The notes beneath the pieces are model-generated. The model was not told where the DNA came from and made no database searches. It worked only from the letters and a program-made list of their open reading frames with translations. From Gammaproteobacteria bacterium (lineage in GTDB: Bacteria > Pseudomonadota > Gammaproteobacteria > DRJJ01), in the NCBI GenBank assembly GCA_011052255.1, contig DRJJ01000077.1, forward strand, positions 1-11,049: a DNA stretch of 11,049 nucleotides, read 5' to 3'. How positions within the stretch are numbered: position 1 is the first letter of the stretch; each line of letters begins with the position of its first letter. Below are positions 1 through 4,535 of this stretch, one piece after another. The translations under genes and the position numbers were made by a program.

Positions 1-913
1 ATGGAATATCCTCAGGCCGGGATGATTGTTGCAGTTCAGTGTATTCTTGTTGCGCGGCGAACTGCTGCAGTCCGCTTATATTGAGTGTGCGCGGTGCATC
101 AATAACGGAATCAGGCTTGCAGCGATTAACGGGTAGTGGAGGGCTGTCGCCCAGCAGGTCTATCATGTACTCGCCGGTTTTGCTGGCAGGTCTGTTCTCG
201 ATCTGACACAGGTGGATGATCTGACCCAACTGTTTGTATGTCTGGAAGGCGACGCCTTCGGCCATATGAAACGGATCGGCAATCGACAGCAGCATCAGTC
301 TGCGGTACAGATAGCCGATAGTCGCCTGTTTGGACGTTCCCGGAACGGGGGTCTCGACAGCCTGCTGGCGCTCTGCCAGACCGTAGAGCTGATGTATTTC
401 CAGCCAGATAAATCCAGGCAGGCTGCTATAGCTGCGATAGGCGTGCAGCACAGCCAGTGCCAGCATTTCCAGCGCACGTTGCGTGGCAATCAGCATCAAA
501 GGCTGCTTTAGCATCTGCTGGCTCTCGCGGTAGGCATCGGCAACCACCCGTTTGTAACCGTTAGCCAGATGCATACAAAGCGTGCCAGTGTCGCTGGCTG
601 CCTGTTTGCGTTGCCGGACATCAATTGGCAGCGCACGCAGATTTTCTTTGTTAGCAGAGGGATACAGGCCAATGGCACTGCGCCGGTACAGTTCCAGCAG
701 CTGCATGCGCAGTGTGGCATCAAGTGGATTGACCACCATGGGTTCGACGGCATCAATAAGTTGCGACAGGACTCGGCTCAGGTTGAGTACTGGCAGGTCC
801 TCCAGCCATTGTTCAACCTGCTTGCGATCGGTTACGACAACCGGGCTGTTGAAGTCATTCAGCTTTGGAACCTGGATAACCAGTTGCTCGGTTTCTGACT
901 CAATTCCTGGCAT
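1..913 (-). CDS. Conserved-looking protein of unknown function, 3'-truncated; possible PilZ-associated family
   Basis: An uninterrupted frame of 304 codons runs from an ATG at 913 off the left edge, so the C-terminus is missing. The start is fixed because an in-frame TAA lies five codons upstream (926-928). No Shine-Dalgarno is visible. The start lies 8 bases after the rhlB stop, so translational coupling within an rhlB operon is likely. The protein looks soluble and mostly helical, without signal peptide or membrane segment. Visible blocks are QWLEDLPVLNL (about residue 34), LRMQLLELYRRSAIGLY (about 68), LHAYRSYSSLPGFIWLEIHQLYGLAE (about 156-181, stated here as a region) and YLYRRLMLLSIADPFHM (about 201-217). 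From memory, such blocks resemble the N-terminal part of gammaproteobacterial proteins annotated as 'molecular chaperone' or as PilZ-domain c-di-GMP receptors. The PilZ domain itself would lie beyond the edge, so this is a hypothesis. That the frame is coding is well supported; the function is not. Confidence 0.82.
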   Translation of the reverse strand, partial: MPGIESETEQLVIQVPKLNDFNSPVVVTDRKQVEQWLEDLPVLNLSRVLSQLIDAVEPMVVNPLDATLRMQLLELYRRSAIGLYPSANKENLRALPIDVRQRKQAASDTGTLCMHLANGYKRVVADAYRESQQMLKQPLMLIATQRALEMLALAVLHAYRSYSSLPGFIWLEIHQLYGLAERQQAVETPVPGTSKQATIGYLYRRLMLLSIADPFHMAEGVAFQTYKQLGQIIHLCQIENRPASKTGEYMIDLLGDSPPLPVNRCKPDSVIDAPRTLNISGLQQFAAQQEYTELQQSSRPEDIP

Positions 914-921
914 AGGGGGCG

Positions 922-2211
922 CTAGTTATTTCTATGTCTGCTTCTGTTACCGCTGTTGTGGCGCGGGCGAGAGTTACCCTGGTTCCGTCCGGGCCCGGAG
1001 CGTGGCTTGCGTGCTACCCGCACAGGCGGTTCTGGCTTTTCGACCATTATGTGGCTGTCTACCGCCATCGATTCTATTTTATGGCCAATGTATTCTTCGA
1101 TTTCGGGCAATGAGTAAGAAAAATCCTCACAGGCAAAACTGATCGCATCCCCTTTGGCACCGGCACGGGCGGTACGGCCGATACGGTGTACGTAATCTTC
1201 GGCATCCTGGGGCAGGTCAAAGTTAAACACATGGCTTACCTCCGGGATATGCAGGCCGCGTGCCGCTACATCGGTGGCTACCAGCACCGGCAGTTCACCG
1301 TCCTGAAACTGTTTTAACAGGCTGATGCGCTTATTCTGTGGTACGTCACCGGACAATACGGCGGCCTCGAAACCATTGCTTTTCAGGTAGCCCCAGACCC
1401 GTTCGGCAGCTCGCTTGGTGTTAACAAAAACAATCGAGCGTTTTGGGTCCATATGGTTTAACAGACCCAGCAGTAACGGAATTTTTTCCTGATTGGCCGT
1501 GTAATAGACGCATTGCGAGACCAGATCAGCGGTCACCTTGTCAGGTTCGATCTGAACCATCTCCGGGCTGTTCATGTGATCGTAGGCCAGTTCGGTTACC
1601 CGGTGAGACAGGGTCGCAGAGAACAGCATGTTGAGGCGCTGGTCAGGTTCGGGCATGCGTCGTAACACATAACGGATGTCCTTAATAAAACCCAGATCGA
1701 ACATGCGGTCTGCTTCATCCAGAATCATGACCTGGATGGCCTTCAGATCAAAGATGTTTTGTTTGAAATAATCAATGATGCGCCCGGGTGTACCAATCAG
1801 AAAGTCAGTGCCTTCCTGCAGTGTTTGTCGCTGGCTCTCATAACCGGTGCCACCATAGACCAGCGCCAGTTTATAATCAGTGTGTTTCGCCAGTATTTCC
1901 GCATCGTGGTGAATCTGTATGGCAAGCTCTCGTGTCGGTGCCAGGATCAGCACCCGTGGCTGGGTCGGTTTGCGTTGAGGCTGCGGCGGGTGCGTATCCA
2001 GATAGTGTAATGCAGCCAGCAGGAAGGCGGCCGATTTGCCGGTACCGGTTTGTGCCTGTCCAGCCACATCATGGCCTGCCATGGCCAGCGGCAGTGTATC
2101 AGCCTGTATCGGGGTGCAGTATTCAAAACCCGCTTCAGATATACCCTGCTGTATGGCACTGGAGAAGCCAAAATCGGAAAAACGCTTGTCAGATAAATGA
2201 TTCATACTCAT
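922..2211 (-). CDS. rhlB: ATP-dependent RNA helicase RhlB (DEAD-box)
   Basis: DEAD-box RNA helicase that in Enterobacteria unwinds structured RNA for the RNase E degradosome in the cytoplasm. Numbered from the ATG at 2211 (429 residues; E. coli RhlB has 421), it shows the Q-motif (CTPIQ, Q36), Walker A AQTGTGKS (K59), PTREL, the DEAD box at 165-168, SAT at 198-200, the helicase C-terminal ATDVAARGLHIP segment (about 312) and HRIGRTAR (342-349). The tail after residue about 395 is rich in Arg, Gly and Asn and probably binds RNA or partners. The start at 2211 gives MSMNHLSDKRF, which lines up with E. coli MSKTHLTEQKF. A GTG at 2220 is in frame and has AAGG six bases upstream, so a three-residue-longer form is possible. 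The divergent position next to trxA-rho is the gammaproteobacterial arrangement and strengthens the RhlB call over other DEAD-box paralogues. Confidence 0.96.
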   Translation of the reverse strand: MSMNHLSDKRFSDFGFSSAIQQGISEAGFEYCTPIQADTLPLAMAGHDVAGQAQTGTGKSAAFLLAALHYLDTHPPQPQRKPTQPRVLILAPTRELAIQIHHDAEILAKHTDYKLALVYGGTGYESQRQTLQEGTDFLIGTPGRIIDYFKQNIFDLKAIQVMILDEADRMFDLGFIKDIRYVLRRMPEPDQRLNMLFSATLSHRVTELAYDHMNSPEMVQIEPDKVTADLVSQCVYYTANQEKIPLLLGLLNHMDPKRSIVFVNTKRAAERVWGYLKSNGFEAAVLSGDVPQNKRISLLKQFQDGELPVLVATDVAARGLHIPEVSHVFNFDLPQDAEDYVHRIGRTARAGAKGDAISFACEDFSYSLPEIEEYIGHKIESMAVDSHIMVEKPEPPVRVARKPRSGPGRNQGNSRPRHNSGNRSRHRNN

Positions 2212-2400
2212 AGGTCGCACAGAATACCTTAATTTTGTCCAAGAAGGCAGTATTACTGTGCCGGGGTACCGGGGCAGGGTGGGTCAAATCGGTTTAATTT
2301 GAACTTGCAATCTGTTCCGGTTTCATATCAAATGGGCTAACCATGAGAGTTGATCTTGCTCTAACACCCAACCATTCCGGTATTTCATCGCCCAGTCTTG

Positions 2401-2418
2401 TACCTGAGTGTTCAGGTA
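2401..2418 (+). other. Short perfect hairpin in the trxA leader
   Basis: TACCTGA and TCAGGTA form a perfect 7-base-pair stem around a four-base loop GTGT. It lies about 80 bases before the trxA start. It could be an RNA hairpin in the 5' untranslated region or a dyad binding site for a regulator. No T-run follows it, so it is not an intrinsic terminator. Confidence 0.4.
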
Positions 2419-2484
2419 AACGGTTGGATTCTGCAGATCACATGACCACCCCGTGCGCAAGGCTACGACCGGGAACAGTTCTTT

Positions 2485-2491
2485 AAGGAGG
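2485..2491 (+). promoter_or_regulatory. Strong ribosome binding site of trxA
   Basis: AAGGAGG, a full anti-16S match, lies 8 bases before the GTG at 2500. It decides the non-ATG start and suggests high translation. The TAA of a small upstream open frame (2484-2486) overlaps its first bases. Confidence 0.85.
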
Positions 2492-2499
2492 CTTCTAGC

Positions 2500-2826
2500 G
2501 TGAGCGATAATATTGTGTATCTGACCGACGACTCTTTCGAAGAGGAAGTGTTTAAATCAGATAAACCTGTACTGGTTGATTATTGGGCTGAATGGTGTGG
2601 ACCCTGTAAAATGATTGCACCGATACTGGATGAGATTTCCAAAGAATACGATGGCCGGATCAAGGTAGCGAAGCTGAATATTGATGACAACCCTGGCATA
2701 CCGCCTAAATTCGGTATACGGGGCATTCCCACCCTGATGCTATTCAAGGATGGTAATGTTGAGGCAACCAAGGTTGGTGCTGTGTCAAAGTCCCAGCTAA
2801 CGGCCTTTATTGATAGCAACATATAG
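2500..2826 (+). CDS. trxA: Thioredoxin 1
   Basis: Cytoplasmic dithiol oxidoreductase that is reduced by thioredoxin reductase and in turn reduces disulfides in enzymes such as ribonucleotide reductase and PAPS reductase. The 108 residues match the usual single-domain length. The active site WCGPCK has the redox pair C33 and C36. The buried acid D27 and the cis-proline P77 in GIRGIPT are present, and the stretch DDNPGIPPKFGIRGIPT is the family signature around the substrate-binding loop. There is no signal peptide and no extra domain, so this is TrxA rather than an envelope thioredoxin-like protein. Translation starts at a GTG chosen by the AAGGAGG site upstream. rho follows 192 bases downstream on the same strand, the order seen in E. 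coli. A hairpin right after the stop may partly separate the two transcripts. Confidence 0.97.
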   Translation: MSDNIVYLTDDSFEEEVFKSDKPVLVDYWAEWCGPCKMIAPILDEISKEYDGRIKVAKLNIDDNPGIPPKFGIRGIPTLMLFKDGNVEATKVGAVSKSQLTAFIDSNI

Positions 2827-2832
2827 AATTTG

Positions 2833-2860
2833 AGCGTCCAGGCCTGCAGGTCTGGACGCT
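2833..2860 (+). terminator. Hairpin after trxA, possible partial terminator
   Basis: AGCGTCCAGGCC and GGTCTGGACGCT form a 12-base-pair stem with a single G-U pair and a TGCA loop, starting 6 bases after the trxA stop. The following bases are ATCTCTAT, a poor T-run, so intrinsic termination would be weak. It could instead stabilise the 3' end of trxA mRNA, or attenuate read-through into rho. The 12-base palindrome ATAGCATGCTAT follows at 2867-2878. Confidence 0.5.
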
Positions 2861-3018
2861 ATCTCTATAGCATGCTATTATATGCACACTGAATCGATTT
2901 TCAGCACGTTTACATCGTATCTTTAATTTAATAATTCCTCGTAGAAAATAATGTTGACCCGCCCGGGTTGTGCCGTTTCTTTTCCATTAAACCAAACATA
3001 AACTGTGTATTCTAAATC
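2861..3018 (+). promoter_or_regulatory. rho leader region
   Basis: This is an AT-rich region in its middle part, expected to hold a rho promoter and leader. A weak promoter candidate is TTTACA (2909-2914) with AATAAT (2930-2935, five of six matches), but the spacer is only 15 bases. No Shine-Dalgarno precedes the rho ATG: the bases just before it read TGTGTATTCTAAATC. Two small open frames lie in the leader: 14 codons from 2882 and 16 codons from 2951, the latter ending 17 bases before rho. In E. coli rho also has a regulated leader with a short peptide frame. Similarity in arrangement is all that can be said here. Confidence 0.35.
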
Positions 3019-4275
3019 ATGAACCTGACCGAACTTAAACAAAACACCGTAGCCGAGCTACTCGAAATTGCCACCTCTGTAAAACTGGAAGGCATGGCCC
3101 GTTCCCGCAAGCAGGATGTCATCTTCGCCATACTCAAGGCGCATGCCAAGAGCGGCGAAGATATCTTTGGTGGCGGGGTACTGGAAATACTGCAGGATGG
3201 CTTTGGCTTTCTGCGTTCAGCCGACAGCTCCTACCTGGCCGGGCCGGATGATATCTACGTATCACCCAGCCAGATCCGGCGATTCAATTTACGTACCGGT
3301 GATACGGTATCGGGCAAGATTCGCCCACCCAAGGAGGGCGAACGCTATTTTGCCCTGCTCAAGGTCAACGAGATCAACTTTGACTCCCCCGAGAATGCCA
3401 AGCGTAAAATCCTGTTCTCCAATCTGACGCCGCTGTTTGCAGACGAACGACTGAAAATGGAGCTGGGTAACGGCAGTACCGAAGACCTGACTGCGCGTGT
3501 TATCGACATGGTATCACCGATCGGTAAAGGGCAGCGCGGGCTGATCGTGTCGCCGCCCAAGGCCGGTAAAACCATGATGTTGCAGAATATTGCACAGTCT
3601 ATCGCCGCCAATCATCCAGAGTGTTATTTGATCGTATTGCTGATTGATGAACGCCCTGAAGAAGTGACGGAAATGTCACGTTCGGTGCGCGGAGAAGTGG
3701 TGTCGAGTACATTTGATGAACCGGCCAGCCGCCATGTGCAAGTAGCTGAAATGGTGATCGAAAAGGCCAAGCGACTGGTAGAGCATAAACGTGATGTAGT
3801 GATATTGCTTGACTCTATTACGCGTCTGGCGCGCGCCTATAATACTGTCATTCCATCGTCAGGCAAGGTACTGACCGGTGGCGTGGATGCCAATGCCTTG
3901 CACCGTCCCAAACGCTTTTTTGGTGCGGCACGTAATATAGAAGAGGGAGGCAGTCTGACGATTCTGGCAACCGCGCTGGTTGAAACCGGTTCACGTATGG
4001 ATGATGTTATTTACGAAGAATTCAAGGGCACCGGCAATATGGAGCTGCATCTGGATCGCCGTATTGCAGAAAAGCGTGTTTACCCGTCGATTAATATCAA
4101 TCGTTCCGGCACCCGACGTGAAGAGAAGCTGACCAAGCCGGATGAGCTGCAGAAGTTGTGGATACTGCGCAAATTGTTGCATCCGATGGATGAGCTGGCG
4201 GCGATGGAATTCCTGCTCGACAAGCTCAAGGACACCAAAACCAATGATGAGTTTTTTGATTCCATGAAAAGATAA
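3019..4275 (+). CDS. rho: Transcription termination factor Rho
   Basis: Hexameric RNA-dependent ATPase that loads on untranslated, C-rich nascent RNA and releases RNA polymerase. The 418 residues compare with 419 in E. coli, and numbering matches. The N-terminal helical domain is followed by the cold-shock-like RNA-binding domain with GFGFLR (61-66). The ATPase core has Walker A PPKAGKT (K184), catalytic E211, Walker B ending in D265, the Q-loop around SGKVLTGGVDANAL (281-294), the R-loop in ETGSRMDD and the arginine finger R366 in NRSGTRREE. No insertion or prion-like N-terminal extension is present, unlike some Rho proteins. Residues known in E. coli to contact bicyclomycin (L208, D210, R212, M219, S266, G337) are all kept, so sensitivity is inferred. 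The ATG at 3019 gives MNLTELK, the conserved N-terminus, although no ribosome binding site is seen. Rho genes are often autoregulated by Rho-dependent attenuation in their leader. Confidence 0.98.
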   Translation: MNLTELKQNTVAELLEIATSVKLEGMARSRKQDVIFAILKAHAKSGEDIFGGGVLEILQDGFGFLRSADSSYLAGPDDIYVSPSQIRRFNLRTGDTVSGKIRPPKEGERYFALLKVNEINFDSPENAKRKILFSNLTPLFADERLKMELGNGSTEDLTARVIDMVSPIGKGQRGLIVSPPKAGKTMMLQNIAQSIAANHPECYLIVLLIDERPEEVTEMSRSVRGEVVSSTFDEPASRHVQVAEMVIEKAKRLVEHKRDVVILLDSITRLARAYNTVIPSSGKVLTGGVDANALHRPKRFFGAARNIEEGGSLTILATALVETGSRMDDVIYEEFKGTGNMELHLDRRIAEKRVYPSININRSGTRREEKLTKPDELQKLWILRKLLHPMDELAAMEFLLDKLKDTKTNDEFFDSMKR

Positions 4276-4310
4276 AAACCAGAAGAGATAAAAACCGCAA
4301 AAGATAACCC
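4271..4310 (+). repeat. Three short 16-base-period repeats at the rho 3' end
   Basis: The unit GATAAAAACC occurs at 4271 and 4287, and a shortened GATAACCC at 4303, each 16 bases apart. The first copy contains the rho stop codon. The purine-rich array leads into the hairpin region before the terminator. It may be a small slippage duplication. Confidence 0.55.
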
Positions 4311-4312
4311 CA

Positions 4313-4340
4313 GGGATACGTGATATCCCGGTAATATCAC
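4313..4340 (+). other. Two overlapping, mutually exclusive hairpins
   Basis: GGGATA (4313-4318) can pair with TATCCC (4324-4329), and GTGATAT (4320-4326) can pair with ATATCAC (4334-4340). The arms share bases, so only one can form at a time. They sit between the rho stop and its terminator. They may only be 3' end structure. Confidence 0.4.
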
Positions 4341-4347
4341 GAAACAG

Positions 4348-4385
4348 GCAGTCAAACAGGTAAAATCTGTCTGACTGCTTTTTTT
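4348..4385 (+). terminator. Intrinsic terminator after rho
   Basis: GCAGTCAAACAG (4348-4359) pairs with CTGTCTGACTGC (4367-4378) with one mismatch, around a seven-base loop, and is directly followed by seven T. It ends the trxA-rho transcription unit. The gene for Rho thus appears to end at a Rho-independent site. Confidence 0.9.
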
Positions 4386-4458
4386 ATGCATGCATCATCA
4401 CGGTGCAGAATAAATATCTTATATAAAATAACAGGATACAGGTTAATTTTGCTGCAGT

Positions 4459-4472
4459 TTGATGTTGATTAA
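4459..4472 (+). promoter_or_regulatory. FNR/ANR-like palindrome upstream of the c-di-GMP gene
   Basis: TTGAT-GTTG-ATTAA matches the FNR consensus TTGAT-N4-ATCAA at nine of ten specified bases. It lies 63 bases before the TTG start of the GGDEF-EAL gene, a distance compatible with activation of a downstream promoter. No FNR gene is in the window and the promoter itself is not clear (a weak TTAACT 4494-4499 / GATACT 4517-4522 pair at 17 bases is one option). Confidence 0.35.
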
Positions 4473-4535
4473 GGATTTACTCTGATCTGGCCGTTAACTT
4501 TTGATAGCGGTATATAGATACTAGAGAATTATTGC

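Larger units (their letters stand above)
2212..2499. promoter_or_regulatory. Divergent rhlB / trxA regulatory region
   Basis: This gap must hold the start signals of rhlB (leftward) and trxA (rightward). The promoters are not obvious. For trxA the best pair I see is TTGCAA (2305-2310) with TCAAAT (2328-2333) at 17-base spacing, four matches of six each. For rhlB no convincing pair is visible. Other structure: an odd perfect palindrome CAGTATTACTG (2248-2258), a CCGGGG-TA-CCGGGG direct repeat near 2261-2274, an inverted TCAAAT/ATTTGA pair (2284-2302) and a short hairpin at 2401-2418. A 47-codon open frame (2343-2486) ends inside the trxA ribosome binding site. None of these sites is proven. 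Confidence 0.5.

Noticed and set aside
582..1142. A 186-codon plus-strand frame over the end of rhlB
   Set aside because: It lies antisense to two better supported genes, has no recognisable domain and is explained as a shadow of their codon bias.
3008..3013. TATTCT as a -10 element giving leaderless rho mRNA
   Set aside because: No acceptable -35 at the right distance, so it is kept only as a question in the rho leader finding.
4386..4395. Palindrome ATGCATGCAT after the rho terminator
   Set aside because: A simple alternating self-complementary run with no known partner or spacing; likely chance.
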